Shown: positions 32,026-44,984, counted from the stretch's first letter. The stretch is 64,000 nt of DNA from Schistocerca nitens (GCF_023898315.1 NC_064617.1:718659202-718723201); one strand, 5' to 3'. Notes: generated by a model from the letters alone, not told the origin. Numbers and translations: made by a program.

Positions 32026-34604
32026 TTTTATGATCACTGATGCAAAAGACTATCTTCTCAGAGTTGTTTGGCACTATTCACTCTCCTACATATGTAAACT
32101 TATCCGTACGTTGATGATGACGATGTTTTCTAAAAAAAAGAAAAATCAGTTTTCTCGAGGAGATGCGGAGTCCCACCTCTGCTGCTTGTGTTTTGGGTTT
32201 ATTGATTTGTCCTGCAGCTGTGTCTACCAATCAGATAAAAAAATGTGAGATAATCTACAAAAGCTAGGCAGTCAGCTGTCAAAATAATGATTCATTAGCC
32301 ATGTGTGACTCAAGTTTCAACACGTTTGTCACTCCGCAAATTTTCTGCGTGATAGCTGAAGCGTAAAACAAAGTGCAGTCACAGAATAAAGGCACCGTCT
32401 TACCCACGGCATGCTGTCATCAAGCTCGTTTACCCAAACATGTTTACTATATGTGAATAAGTAAAAGTCAGTTTTATGCATAGAATAGATGCAAACTACC
32501 GCCAGAAGTGACAAGGATGGCTCCTCTATATAGCTTTTTTGAAAGATTCACTATGTAAAGGATATACAAGAAGTAAGACATCAAGTGAAACTTGGAATGT
32601 AAGAACATAAATAATAAAACATTATGAACGAATCAATGTCCACCGTAGTAAGCCATTAGGTTCAGAACAAGAGACTGAGAATGAAAACGTCTTACCTGGA
32701 AAAAGAGTATTTTTATTGCATTATTACGTAGGAAAACTTCGTATCTCAACTACTAGCAGGCCAATGATAGGTAATGACCTAAGTGTTGCGTTGTAGTGCA
32801 GAAAAAGAGAAACCTCGTTTTTTTGCTAGGCAACCATGTTAAGTGAGGAAACCACGCTTAACTTGTGAAGCTTGTACGTGTTTAAATGATTTGGAACAGT
32901 TTTCAATAGCTAAAGCATACATTTACCACCACTAAGTAAGCACAGTTCTATTTATCTTTAAGTTAAGATATTAATCAATATCCCCGATAATCTTACCTCT
33001 AAAATGCTGCAATTAGATGCGAAAAGTCAGAAAGAATAAAAAACTCGTAATTCAAAATCAGTTTATTTCACCTTCTGTAAAATTTGTTTTTTCTGAGATA
33101 CGAGGTTTTCACTACAAGCGGACGACATGTAAATTGCTATATTTTCATAGGCCGTTTGCGTACGGTAAGTTTCTCTATAAAATATCGATAGTACCGTCTG
33201 ATTATAATGATTCCTGATATCAATCATTGTAATCAGGTAGATATTGTCCATAGCTAAGCATTACTTATTGACCAACCAAAATTATTTATATTGATAAGTA
33301 CTGATAAAAAATCCAAGATGCAGAGTGAATGGTGACTCAGTGTGGCTATGTATTGTTCCGAAATCGTAATCTGGCGGTCTCTGGGCGCATTTCCGGTTTC
33401 CCGTTTACTCCAACAACATCTTTGTGTACGATCAACGTCTCGGAAATGCTGCAACGCTCTTCTTCCACACCGTGTGGTGGTACCCGACCTGCTACGGCCG
33501 TGTTAGTCATTCCTCGTGTGCAATATACACAGTTATCATGGTTACTGAATATGTACGACCTGTTACGAGTGTCCAGATAACAGGTCTAAAATTTATGGCA
33601 ATAAACTGAAATGAACTGAGTTGCAAAAGGCTACACCGGCAAGCCTTAATATCAGGAGGAGCCCACAAAAGACCGCAACATTGATTCATATTATCATGTC
33701 TTGATGTGAGAGTAATCCTCTCACATTATGCAAATACAGTTATAATGTTGGTCATACTGTATGGCAACGAGAGATAAAACCGTTCTACATCCGTAATTTT
33801 GTTGTGCATCTACAGCTGAAAACAGTAAGCTGAGTGCATTTAAAACGTATGTCATCAAGGTGCTAGAGAAATGGTCCTGAGCATCTAAATGTCAATTTGC
33901 ACGTCAATCATCCAAAACATAGTTAACAGTGGAGTAAGTTCCACTAAATACCATACGTTTTACTATCATTATACTATGTGTTGGTCGCTATTACAAACGA
34001 TAATATGTCAAGAATATGAAGCGGGAGGACGTCTTGCTATAGCCAAGCTTAATCAATTTACCGCAGCTTTCCTCGTTGGAATAATTCTGCCATTTTGATC
34101 TCCCACAAAAAAATGTTCAACAGTTTGGGTACAGAGAAACTGTTTGATGCCAAGTCCCTTTCATATTTCGGGGAAGAAATTGATAGCATTAGATTCCAAG
34201 TAAAATGTTCAAGTCCGAGGCCTCATTTTTTCTAACTTCTTCTTCACTTTTCTATGTAAAGATTCATTAGGTGCAATTTTTTTCCTCCCTTTATGACTGC
34301 TTTGTCAGTTCTAATCATTTCAGAGTCTTCTTCTTCTGCTTTTCTTCCAAACTGCAGGGATTAAGCCAGCCTTTAACTTTCCGCAAGAACTTCTTTTTAG
34401 CTCACGGGTTTTGAACGGTTGTGAACTGTCGGGCTTCATCCGTGAAGTACCCAGGAGGAGAGATGTACTGAAATGTATTACAAACTACTCCACCTTCTGC
34501 CCCCACCCTTCGCCACAGCACCCTCTCTCGCTCTCCGATGAAAACAGAATGCTGACTCTTCGTAAGGACGCGGACGACCGTACTGTTTAGCGCCTCACAT
34601 ACAA
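32026..34604. other. Unassigned AT-rich intergenic sequence
   Basis: I examined both strands and found only short open frames and no recognised protein, RNA or repeat signature. Any elements here are too decayed to identify by eye. Confidence 0.5.
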
Positions 34605-34855
34605 AATCCTCTGGTTAGCCCGCTCGACTCGCATTCGGGAGGACGACGGTTCAATCCCGCGTCCGGCCATCCTGGTTTAGGTTTTCCGTGATTTCCCTAA
34701 ATCGCTGCAGGCAAATGCTGGGATGGTTCCTTTGAAAGGGCACGGCCGACTTCCTTCCCCGTGCTTCCCTAATCCGAAGAGACCGATGACCTCGCTGTCG
34801 GATCTCTTCCCCCAAACAATCCTACCCAACCCAGCAAAATCATCATCATCATCAC
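34605..34855 (+). mobile_element. tRNA-derived SINE, family D
   Basis: CGCTCGACTCGCATTCGGG head, B-box-like GACGGTTCAATCCCG, then GTTTTCCGTGATTTCCCTAA, GGGATGGTTCCTTTGAAAGG, and an end tract of ATCATCATCATCATCA. The A-box part is decayed. The same family is at 48652-48903. Confidence 0.75.
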
Positions 34856-35008
34856 GTTCGTTTCAGCTGTCTGTATGTTCGACTTTATGAGAGGATATGC
34901 AGTGTTTGCAACCGTATAGTGTTATAGGTGTTGCCATCTTTTCATAGAACTTTAACAGTACCTCTTTGCTGGTCTCATCCTTAAGCGTCTGATGTACTGT
35001 GTCACATA

Positions 35009-36363
35009 CACTGAAGTCACAAAAGTCATGTGATACCTCCGTGTATCGTGTAGGGTCTCCTTTTGCCTGGCGTAGTGCAGCAGCTAGATGTGGCATGGAC
35101 TCAACAAGTCGTTGGAAGTCCCATGCAGAACTAATGAACCATGCAGCTTCTATAGCCGTCCATAATTGCTAAAAGCCGGCCGGAGTGGCCGAGCGGTTCT
35201 AGGTGCTTCAGTCTGGTACCGCGCGACCGCTACGGTCGCAGGTTCGAATCCTGCCCCGAGCACGGATGTGTGTGATGTCCTTAGGTTAGTTAGGTTTAAG
35301 TAGTTCTAAGTTCTAGGGGACTGATGACCACAGCAGTTAAGTCCCATAGTGCTCAGAGTCATTTGAACCATAATTGCTAAAGAGTTGCCGGTATAGGATT
35401 ATATTCCATAAATGTGCAATTGGATTCATGTCGGGCGGTATGGGTGGTGAAATCATTCGCTCGGATTGTCCAAAACGTTCTTCAAACCAACGGCGAACAA
35501 TTATGGTCCGGGACATGGCGCATTGTCATCCACAAAAATTGCATTGTTGTTTGGGAACATCACGTTCATGAACGGCTGCAAATGGTCTCCAAGTAGTAGC
35601 CGAACAACCATTCCAAGTAAACACAGCCTGCACCATTATGAAGCCATCACCAGCTTGCACAGTGCCTTGTTGACAATTTGGGTTCATGTCGTCATGGGAT
35701 CTGCGCCACTCTCGAGCCCCACCATCAGCTCTTACCAACTGAAATCGGGACTCATGTGACCAGGCACGGTTTTCCAGTAGTCTAGCGTCCAATCTATATG
35801 GTCAGGAGTCCAGGAGAGGCGCTACTGGCGATGTCGCGCTGTTAGCAAAGGCACTCGCCTCGGTCGTTTGCTACCATAGCCGACTAACGCCAGATTTCGC
35901 CGCACTGTCCTAAAGGATACGTTCGTCGTATGTCCCACATTGATTTCTGCGGTTATTTCAAGCAGTGTTGCTTGCCTGTTGGTAATGACAACTCTACGCA
36001 AACGGCGCTGCTCTCGGTCGTTAAGTAAAATCCGTCAGCTATTGCGTTGCTCGTGGTGAGAGGTAATGCCTGAAACTTGGTATTCTGGGCATATTCTTGA
36101 ACTATGGATCTCGATATAATGAATGCTTTAACGATTTCCGAAATGGAATGTCCCTTGCGTCTAGCTCCAATTACCATTCCGCTTTCGAAGTCTGTTAATT
36201 CCCGTCGTGCAGCTATAATCATGTCGGAAACGTTTTCTTATGAATCACCTGAGTTCAAAAGACATCCCCGCCAATGCACCGCCCTTTTATAACTTGTGTA
36301 CGTGATACTACGACCATCTGTACATGTGCATAGCTCTATACCATGACTTTTGTCTCCACAGTG
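35009..36363 (-). mobile_element. Tc1-type transposon, degenerate, with SINE insertion
   Basis: Ends CACTGAAGTCACAAAAGTCA (left) and, on the complement of the right end, CACTGTGGAGACAAAAGTCA. TA flanks at 35007-35008 and 36364-36365. Minus-strand remnants: helix-turn-helix MIIAARRELTDFESGMVIGA (from 36222), GTVQAGDGFIMVQAVFTWNG (near 35660-35600), and VDDNAP followed by a PIEHLW-like region near 35530-35400. Stops and frameshifts throughout. About 1.16 kb without the SINE. Confidence 0.75.
35174..35369 (+). mobile_element. SINE family A, inside the Tc1 element
   Basis: Complete copy with a perfect 12-bp target duplication ATAATTGCTAAA (35162-35173 and 35370-35381). It is younger than the transposon. 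Confidence 0.93.
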
Positions 36364-36569
36364 TAGATATTGGAGTGTGTGTAATTTGATCTATACCATA
36401 GCTTCGATTATATGTTACAACCTGTCCCAAACATCCGATGTATAGCACCTATTCTTTCTTCTAATAGCACATGCCCTTTTAAAAGCCATAAAGTTCAACT
36501 TTGTGTATGTTTTTATTTCTTTCTTTTCAGACTAGATTTACAGGGTTACTAATAAGTACCTCCTGGACC

Positions 36570-37430
36570 TACGGATAGCCGTGTTGTTAAGGCGTCGCTT
36601 CCGGAACAGGGAGGTGTGTCGCCCCGGATCTACATCTACATTTAAATGGATTCCCTGCAAATCACATTTAAGTGACTGGCAGAGGGTTCATCGAACGACC
36701 TTCACAATTCTCTATTACACCAATCTCGTATAGCGCGAGGAAGAATGAACACCTATATCTTTCCGTACAGGCTCTGATTTCCCTTATTTTATCGTGGTGA
36801 TCGTTTCTCCTTATATAGGTCGGTGTCAACAAAATATTTTCGCATTCGGAGGAGAAAGTTGGTGATTGGATTTTCTTGAGAAGATTCCGTCGCAACGAAA
36901 AACGCCTTTCTTTTAATGATGTCCAGCCCAAATCCTGTGTCATTTCTGTGACACTCTCTCACATATTTCGCGATATTACAAAACGTGCTGCCCTTCTTTG
37001 AACTTTTTCGATGTACTCCGTGACGGACAAGCGTAGTGTAGGCAGTCTTCTTAGTAGATCTGTTACATTTTCCAAGTGTCCTGCCAATAAAACGCAGTCT
37101 TTGGCAGCCTTCCCCACAACATTTTCTGTGTGTTCCTTCCAATTTAAGTTGTTCGTAATTGTAATCGAATCCGCCCGATGGATTAACGTCGAGGGCCGAC
37201 ACGTCAGCTGGCCTGGATGTGGTTATTATGCGGTTTCCCACGTCCCATTAGGTGAATAGGGGGTCGGTTCCAAGTCCTGCCTCAGTTGCAAGATTCGCAA
37301 ATATCTGGAAAACTTTCATTGACTTTCACATAAATAACGCGACATGCAGACAATTAGTACACACACATTCCGTTCTGGGGGAGCGGGGAACAGGATGGAA
37401 CAGTAAAAGGACATCTGGCCAATCTATAAG
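36570..37430 (+). repeat. SINE-like repeat, family E, split by a LINE 3' end
   Basis: The head (36570-36629: CCTACGGATAGCCGTGTTG, GGGAGGTGTG, GCCCCGGATC) and the body (37161-37430: GAATCCGCCCGATGGATTAA, TGGCCTGGATGTGGTTATTA, ACAGTAAAAGGACATCTGGCC) join as one unit when the LINE fragment is removed. The junction GGATC/GAATCC has only a possible 3-bp ATC duplication. Confidence 0.6.
36630..37160 (-). mobile_element. LINE 3' end inside the family E repeat
   Basis: Left edge TACATCTACAT is the complement of the TAGATG-type tail also seen at 21511 and 46650. The segment encodes, on minus, a degraded C-terminal region of a Jockey/CR1-like ORF2 (frames such as NLLKKIQSPTFSSECENILL). 5' truncated. 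Confidence 0.6.
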
Positions 37431-38854
37431 TTAACCGTGGTAAATCCATTCATCATGCCGATCCTGCGAAGACGCGGGACAAAGGCACAAGAAAAAGAAA
37501 AAGATTCATAAGTATCCAGGGTTTCCGTAGAGGACTGCATGAAAACTACAAGACATACAGAAAATAGATACATATCAGCGGATAGAACACCTCTCCAGGT
37601 TTTTAACACACACTATACGAGCTCAATATGGACACCATTTGTGATGTGGAAAATTTCAGCTTTTGCATGCAGTTCATTGAAGTCACTGGCGTAAATTTCT
37701 CGGGAAAGTGCGATATCAGCTAGCTCTGTAAATCTGTTCATTGGATTGCCTATCAGCAGGAACGAAGTAATTTCACGCAACAACAAGGGGCAGATGATAT
37801 GTCCACATGCTCTGGCACACCAGTTCCTTGTGCAGCTACCTCACTGCGCGTACTACGAATCGAATTACGCACTAATAGATATCATTTTTCTATATGTCTT
37901 GTAATTTTCGCTCAGTCACCTCCTCAAATCCTGGAGATACTTACGAACAACCCTGAATTTGTTGGAGTTCTCTCTGGAAGTCATCTTCAGTTTCGAAAGT
38001 AACAGTTTTAAATACATAAAACTTATCTGAACGGAGGAATGGCTACAGTACTGCAAGAAACTATGCAAGAGATAGGGGCGTGACCAGTACTGGTAACATG
38101 TACGTGGAGCTCCTGAAATATGGATATATTTTCCTACATCTGGTAGTGTTGCAACTCTATAATAAATGCTGACAGGGACGTATTAATCCTGACTATTGGC
38201 AAGAGGTCCAAGTGACATTTCTGTCCATCTAAGATTATTTTTGGATCTTTTATTATCTGTTTCATGTTTTGAAGCCTTAGTCTTCCTCGTGCTTTTTTCT
38301 CAAGCATTTAATTTCTGCGATACATGTGCAGAAGCTTATTGTTGCTACATTTATTTAGTCTATCGTTCCCGGCGTCCTTTGACAATCATTCATACGACTG
38401 TTTCCTTTCCTTTGTTTTTCAAGGCTTTTTGTTTCATCGTTCTGTCTCTCCATGTGGTTTGCAACAGTCTTCTCCAACTCTATATTTCAATGGTCTTCCC
38501 GTCTTTCCTTGCTGGTGCCTCTACGTCAGTGTTATTGAGAAACATTCCAAATGAAAGTTTTTCCTTCTGTTTCCTGTTTTTGATGTAATTTATGATGTTA
38601 GTAGCTCCTTCTTAATACTGAATTCTTTCCAATACGTTTTTCGAAAATTCGGACTATAGTCACTCCACAACTGGGAGACGTGACTGAAAACGTGTAGAAG
38701 TTTTTAATTTGTTCCTTTCATTCCCTACCCAAGCAACAAAGTGGGTTCTTTTCACTTAAACTCCATCGACATTGTTCTGGTGGTATTGAAGGCTTTCTGA
38801 ATGGCAATATGTGTGAGGGTTCAGATCCTTGTCAGATTTTAGACTAACCATTCA
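37431..38854. other. Unassigned sequence with an inverted repeat
   Basis: About 37500-37585 (GACTGCATGAAAACTACAAG ACATAC) matches 37870-37965 in reverse complement (GTCTTGTAATTTTCG), so this may be the remains of a foldback or mariner element. 38196-38588 is open on plus but T-rich and not recognisable. Confidence 0.4.
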
Positions 38855-39790
38855 CGTCATCTTAATCTACAGACTTTTCTCCCACTTTTCAATATAGTCA
38901 TTATTCCTTTCCCACCGTTCTGCAAATCTGAAATTTCCTCGGCGGAAGCCTGTTCTGGCTGCCCGAAGATGTTGACACAGCGAATTCCATATGTTCTCCA
39001 TCGTCTGCTAGCGTTGACCTCGCAGCTGCTCTTCCTCAGGAGGGTCGGAGGGTGGTAATTCAGGATTGTAGGGAGGATGCTCAAGACTCTTACCCTCAGA
39101 GGCCCTAATTTTCTCCGCAGAGACATGAGCAGTGTAACGTTACGCTTTATCTTGCTGCAGGATTATTTTCCCATTCGTTTTTCGAACAATGCACAACGGA
39201 AATTGAAAAGTGTCTGTATGCAGCGGAAAGGACTTACAGTCTTTCCATGTCCAAGAAAAGCAAAGAGAATACAACCCTTTGCCTTACAGAAGGCGCTGTT
39301 TATATGCTTCACACATGATCGCACTTTCCTTGCTGTCTTTTGGATGACGAATCTAAATGGCGTCATTCCATACTTTGGCGTTTAGTTTCAGGCTGGCAGT
39401 GATGAAACAAACTTTCATTGCCTGTCACATCAGAAAATCATCTCGTCCGTTTAGAAATCTCTGCAGAAGGTTTTGCCAGATCGTTCTTCTTCTAACTTTG
39501 TAAACTTCGGTCAATAAACGTAGAATCCAACGGCAACCAACTTTTCAATAACCCAAGCTTTGAATCATTTCCTGCCATACAAAACATTCTGTTGCAAGTT
39601 CTGTGGTGAGTTCAGTGACAATGACTCAGCTATCTCTTCTAGTACACTAGTCTTTTCTTGTTACCGTACGCTTCGCGGAGGCAGTTCAAGGGTTACAGCT
39701 ACGAAGGTCATATTGGACGCTCATGTTCCCATGTTCGAAGTGTTTCATCCACCTCCTAACACTGGTGGTTCCCAAGCACACATCGCCCAA
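38855..39790 (-). pseudogene. mariner transposase remnant
   Basis: In shifting minus-strand frames the order is a VTELTTELATE...QSLGY block (near 39600), LLTEVYK..RR, LLQRFLNGRDDFL, GCILFAFLGHGKTVSPFRCIQTL (near 39260), and finally SDLQNGGKGIMTILKSGRKV (near 38880). This is the block order of the irritans/mauritiana-like mariner transposase. No complete catalytic block remains. Confidence 0.6.
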
Positions 39791-39889
39791 GCACACTCAA
39801 GTCATATATGAGTTTCAGCAGCAGAGTTTTCATCTTTGACGAGGAATTCAATGGCCGCATGCTGTCTGAGGCGGAAGTTCGAAGTAAAT

Positions 39890-40531
39890 ACAGCCTGTGA
39901 GCCCGTGATGGAAATTAATGACGTCACAGGGTATTAATACATTAATATACACTTGTACCTCTCGATGAAGGTGTCGCACGTGTCGTCCTCCCATTAGGAT
40001 GCAATACTGCACTCGCCTCTGCAGTAAGTTACGGATTCTTTCAAAAAACCCCGCATCATGTCGTAAAACTTGACAAGACTGTACAGTTCGCTACTCCAGT
40101 TCTTTAGCCATTTCAAAGGGCCTCAGACAAAAAAAAATCCAGGATATTGAAAGGGGGTGTCTCGGAGGTCATGGTCCAGTCCGTGTTCCACCCGTCCATC
40201 GTAAACCATATTGGTTCTTTAGATATCGTCTTACCACAGCAGCAAAATGTGCAGGTTCCTCATCATGCATGTCCCATATTCCCAGACCTTGGACCATGGA
40301 TAAAATTTGAGTTCAGTCGAAAAACTTACATTTAAAACATGTTTTTACTAATTAGGGCAATAATCCATACCGAAGTCATTAGCGGCTTGTAACTACAGGC
40401 TTAATTTACATTCGTAATTATCTTAAACGGCTCGTTCATAGGCCCATGTTTATTGGAACATTTTTGTTTCTATTAGCGTATACTTTCATCGGTGTAAGTT
40501 TTCGTTATTAATTATGATACAGCCTGTATAA
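39890..40531 (-). mobile_element. mariner-like remnant of the second type
   Basis: The right end GTTATTAATTATGATACAGCCTGTA resembles a terminal repeat and matches 24840-24862. Minus-strand frames give DMHDEEPAHFAAVVRRYLKN (catalytic Asp block, near 40280), WTGGTRTGP, then RNLLQRRVQYCILMGGRHVR (C-terminus, near 40030). This layout is that of the transposase at 57467-57837. Several frameshifts. Confidence 0.55.
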
Positions 40532-40559
40532 ACTCTAAGGAAAAAAAAAAAGAAACGAC

Positions 40560-41440
40560 TCACCACGAAGAAATTATATGAACTGGGCAAAATGTGCATA
40601 TACAGACAAACATATAATTACAATTTCAGAAAAACTGGATGATATATTCAAAGAACTTCTCAAATTGAACAAGTCTGTAACGAGTGAGCCCATCTTTGGC
40701 GCTTGTGCAAGCAGTTATTCGGCTTGGCATTGATTGATAGAATTGTCAGATGTCCTCCTAAGGGATATCGTGCCACAGTCTGTGCGTGGTGTCTCCAGAC
40801 ACATCTTCGGCCTGGAATCCCATTGACTGGAGTAGAACTGTCTTTAGTGATAAGTTCTGCTTCGAACTGAGCCCAGATGGAGACGTTCCGGACGAATGTG
40901 CCCGCCATTCGGGCCGACAGTCACGATTGATGCTCTGTGGTGCCATTTCTTTTAGTAACAGGACACCTTTGTTTGTCATCTGCGGCATCCTCACAGCACA
41001 GCGGTACGTCGTCAATATTCTACTCCCTGTTTTGTTGCCCTTCATGGCAAGCCATCCTGGGCTTACATTTCAAGAAGATAATGCCCACTTGCACACGGCG
41101 AGAGTTTCTACTGTTGGTCCTCGTGTTTGCCAAACCCCATCTTGGGCAGGAAGGTCGCCGGATCTCTCCCCAATTGAGAACGTTTGAAGCATTATGGGCA
41201 GGACCCTCCAATCACCTTGGGATTTTGACGACCTAACGCGGTAGTCGGACAGAATGAGGCACGATAAAGCTCAGGAGGGCACCCAACAACTCTTACAGTC
41301 AATACCAAGCCGCGTAACTGCTTGCATAAGGGACACATATGGACCAACGAGTTATTGATTTACTCAATTTGTGAAGCTCTTCTGTGGAATAAATCATCCA
41401 TTTTCTCTGAAATTGCAATCATCTGTTCGCCTGTACATGT
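40560..41440 (+). mobile_element. Rearranged Tc1 element with two outward-facing 3' ends
   Basis: Plus-strand transposase remnant 40786-41187 has TVFSDKFCFELSPDG (first Asp kept), MLCGAISFSNRTPL, FQEDNAHLHTARV (second Asp kept) and SPDLSPIENV. Its C-terminus and 3' flank (41250-41440, containing CAATACCAAGCCGCGTAACTG and ATTTACTCAATTTGTGAAGC) also occur in reverse complement at about 40575-40770. The element therefore ends in the same sequence at both sides and lacks a normal 5' half. Confidence 0.65.
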
Positions 41441-41470
41441 TATTACACTACTGGCCATTAAAATTGCTAC

Positions 41471-41669
41471 CAGCCGGAGTGGCCGAGCGGTTCTAGGCGC
41501 TACAGTCTGGAACCGCACGACCGCTACGGTCGCAGGTTCGAATCCTGCCTCCGGCATGGATATGTGTGTGATGTCCGTACGTTAGTTAGGTTTAAGTAGT
41601 TCTAAGTTCTAGGGGACTGATGACCTCAGAAGTTAAGTCCCATAGTGCTCAGAGCCATTTGAACCGTTC
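41471..41669 (+). mobile_element. SINE family A, inside a Tc1 end
   Basis: Complete copy inserted 25 bp inside the left TIR. Perfect target duplication AAATTGCTAC (41461-41470 and 41670-41679). Confidence 0.93.
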
Positions 41670-41789
41670 AAATTGCTACACGAAGAAGACATGCAGATGA
41701 TAAACGGGTATTCATTGGACAAATATATTACACTAGAACTGACATGTGATTACATTTTCACGCAATTTGGTTGCATAGATCCTGAGAAA

Positions 41790-42844
41790 TCAGTGCCCAG
41801 AACAACCACGTCTGACCGTAAAAACGGCCTTGATACGCCTGGGCATTGAGTCAAAAAGAGCTTGGATGGCGTGTACAAGTACAGCTGCCCATGCAGCTTC
41901 AACACGATACCACAGTTCATCAAGAGTAGTGACTGGCGTATTATGACAAGCCAGTCGCTCGACCACCATTGACCAGACGTTTTTAGTTGGTGAGAAATCT
42001 GGAGAATGTGCTGGCCAGGGCAGCAGTCGAACATTTTCTGCATCCAGAAAGGCCCGCACAGGACCTGCACCATGCGGTCGTGCATTATCCTGCTGAAATG
42101 TAGGGTTTCGCAGGGATCGAATGAATGGTAGAGCCACGGGTCGTAACACATCAGAAATGTAACGTCCACTGTTCAAAGTGCCGTCAATGCGAACAAGAGG
42201 TGACCGAGAAGTGTAACCAATGGCACACCATACCATCACGCCGGGTGCTACGCCAGTATGGTAATGACGAATACACGCTTCCAATGTGCGTTCATCACGA
42301 TGTCGCCAAACACGGATGCGACCATCATGATGCTGTAAACAGAACCTGGATTCATCCGAAAAAATTACATTTTGCCATTGATGCACCCAGGTTCGTCGTT
42401 GAGTACACCATCGCAGGCGCTCCTGTCTGTGATGCAGCGTCAAGGGTAACCGCAGCCATGGTCTCCGAGCTGATAGTCCATGCTGCTGCAAACGTCGTCG
42501 AACTGTTCGTGCAGATGGTTGTTGTTCTGGAAACGTCCCCATCTGTTGACTCAGGAATCGAGACGTGGCTGCACGATCATTTACCGCCTTGCGGATAAGA
42601 TGCCTGTCATCTCGACTGCTAGTGATTGAGGCCGTTGGGATCCAGCACGGCGTTCCGTATTACCCTTTTGAACCCACCGATTCCATATTCTGCTAACAGT
42701 CATTTGATCTCGACCAACGCGAGCAGCAATGTCGCGATATGATAAACCGCAATCGCGATAGGCTACAATCCGACCTTTATCAAAGTCGGGAACGTGATGG
42801 TACGCATTTCTCCTCCTACACGAGGCATCACAAGAACGCTTCAC
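41790..42844 (-). pseudogene. Tc1 transposase pseudogene
   Basis: The N-terminal frame 42844-42581 contains the helix-turn-helix FDKGRIVAYRDCGLSYRDIA. A frameshift near 42590 leads to 42580-41790 with FSDESRFCLQHHDG (first Asp), FQQDNARPHGAG (second Asp) and SPDFSPTKNVW. In that last block the catalytic Glu is replaced by Lys (codon near 41984), and the spacing is the usual 34 residues. One frameshift and a lost Glu make it inactive, but decay is otherwise modest. Confidence 0.88.
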
Positions 42845-43061
42845 CAGGCAACGCCGGTCAACTGCTGTTTGTGTATGAGAAATCGGTTGGAAACTTTCTT
42901 CATGTCAGCACGTTGTAGGTGTCGCCACAAGCGTCAACCTTGTGTGAATACTCTGAAAAGCTAATCATTTGCACATCACAGCATCTTCTTCCTGTCGGTT
43001 AAATTTCGCGTCTGTAGCACGTCATCTTCGTGGTATACCAATTTTAATGGCCAGTAGTGTA

Positions 43062-43113
43062 CGTCTACCGATTTCCGTACCATTCGGTTATTCCTTCGTG
43101 GTGCATCGCGTTT

Positions 43114-43152
<39 letters not shown>

Positions 43153-44980
43153 AGAGTATTTTGTATGAAACACGTTTGACAGAAAGGACGAAAATGACAA
43201 CTTCTAAGTTTAAAAGGCTATGTTTTATATCTAACCATCATCTCTAAGCTATCAGAATATTTCAATGTCAATTCTACAATGGGACAACAAATTTATTACA
43301 GGGCAGTTTACACAGAAATTCAGAGGAGAACCAAAATAAGTTTTCCCAGTATCTAGTTCAACATAGTAAATTCCAACGGATTTCCCATCTTTCAGTAAGT
43401 CCGTAAATTCCACTCTTTCGAAAATGTTAACGGACACTATTTAGACCACTCACTCTCAGTTATGCTGAGACAGCATAACTTTGATTTTTGCGAAGCAGTC
43501 AAAAGTCTGATAAGTTGCAAGCAAGCACACTGGGAGTACACAGTCGTTTGTTTTGTTTGTAAAACGAAGAAAACAATGCAAAACGGATGGAACATTTTAA
43601 GGCATGTTGTGAAGGCGTGCTATATCACTGAAACTGAAGTAACTCTGAGATTTACCTGTCAGTTTGAATATTTGCTATTCTTCAGGGGGAACACGACCGC
43701 TTGCGCGATAAAATATTGAATACTAATTTTAGAGAAACTGTTCGCAGATCCCAGACGCCAGTGGCAGTCACAGTCGAAGGGGGGCCAGAGGATTTCGTTT
43801 AACAACATGATGACTGTTTCCAAATGCGCCCTGTCCAAATTAGTTAGTGCTCTGTCTGTAATGACCACGCTAACAGCGGGAAGCTAAAGTCTGACAGGAA
43901 AAAAAAGAGAGACAAGAATGCACTTCTGTCCAGATTGATATTTCTCAACTAATCCACACGACAGGGATCCACTGCATATGCACAGGATGTGATGTTCATT
44001 TCAGACGAAGAAATTTCTGAGAATGTACTTCTGGAACACAACGCAAGTGAATCACGAGCGTAAACGAGAAAGGAGAGAACGAGTCGTTTTTTGTGATGCT
44101 GAAGAAGAATGCAGAAAATGGAGTGGACTGGTAAGGCAACAAATGAGAAAGTTCTTCGCAGAATCGGCAAGGAAAGTAATATGTAAAAAAACTGAGTAGA
44201 AGAACGTAAAAAAATAAAAAAATAAATAAAAATAAAAAACATTTCATAACATACGTACTGGATAAATTGCTGATATTAACATCAGAGCGCTTCCTGCACC
44301 GCTCCTTACAAATCTGGCTGCAGGCTCTCCGGCATATTGATCGAACTGGCGTGCGGGGAATCCCAGTTGTGCATCAGACAAATGATTGCAAGCCCGCAGA
44401 GGTTCTCACATGCGTTCGCTTCACAGCTGCCAAGGAGAGTAGCAAACAGAGGTAACGGGTAAGGAAAATCTAAAGTTAAGGTTGGAACAACGAGAGAAAT
44501 GGACAAGCGGAAATCCTCATTCGGTAGGGCGATCTCTAGCAAGTCATTAGAGGAAAAGTGTGAGTTCAGAACGCAGTAATGGTAATTAAGTGCTCTGGGG
44601 AGCAAGGATGCTACGTGACGTACAGTGCAGTTTGGTAGTAGCCGTTTCCAGTCACAATCGTGGAGCAAATTTTCATTGACTGCATTTTTTAGGCAAGGGA
44701 AGCATTCAGTTTCAAACCTCTTAGCGAGTTGAGGAGACTGGTGTCCGGTTTCAACTTGTTAATATATACGGACACGTTTACAGAGACCTAACTGCTTAGC
44801 TTTCTTGTAGGGCGACCTTAACGGAAGTATAAAATAATTCTGGAGTGTGTTTCTTATAAATTCCTACTGCAAATTCCTTCTGATCAAACAAAATTAACAC
44901 TGCAACACAAAATAATTTACTATAAGTGGGATTCTAACCGAATCCTGCCGTCACGCATTTCCCTTCGTGTGTGATAGGTG
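43062..44980. other. Unassigned sequence with a TG microsatellite
   Basis: (TG)n at 43119-43149. A perfect 10-bp inverted repeat with a 3-base loop, AGTTATGCTG/CAGCATAACT, lies at 43459-43481. AAATA-rich simple sequence at about 44205-44240. No gene recognised. Confidence 0.5.
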
Positions 44981-44984
44981 TAAA

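Larger units (their letters stand above)
41446..43059 (-). mobile_element. Tc1-type transposon, nearly complete, inactivated
   Basis: TIRs CACTACTGGCCATTAAAATT (left) and the matching complement at 43036-43059, with TA at 41444-41445 and 43060-43061. Contains the transposase pseudogene 41790-42844 and a SINE near the left end. The right TIR abuts sequence leading to a TG microsatellite. Confidence 0.88.

Noticed and set aside
43459-43481. Small perfect hairpin as a terminator or RNA gene
   Set aside because: An isolated 10-bp inverted repeat without context; one such hairpin is not surprising in 64 kb.
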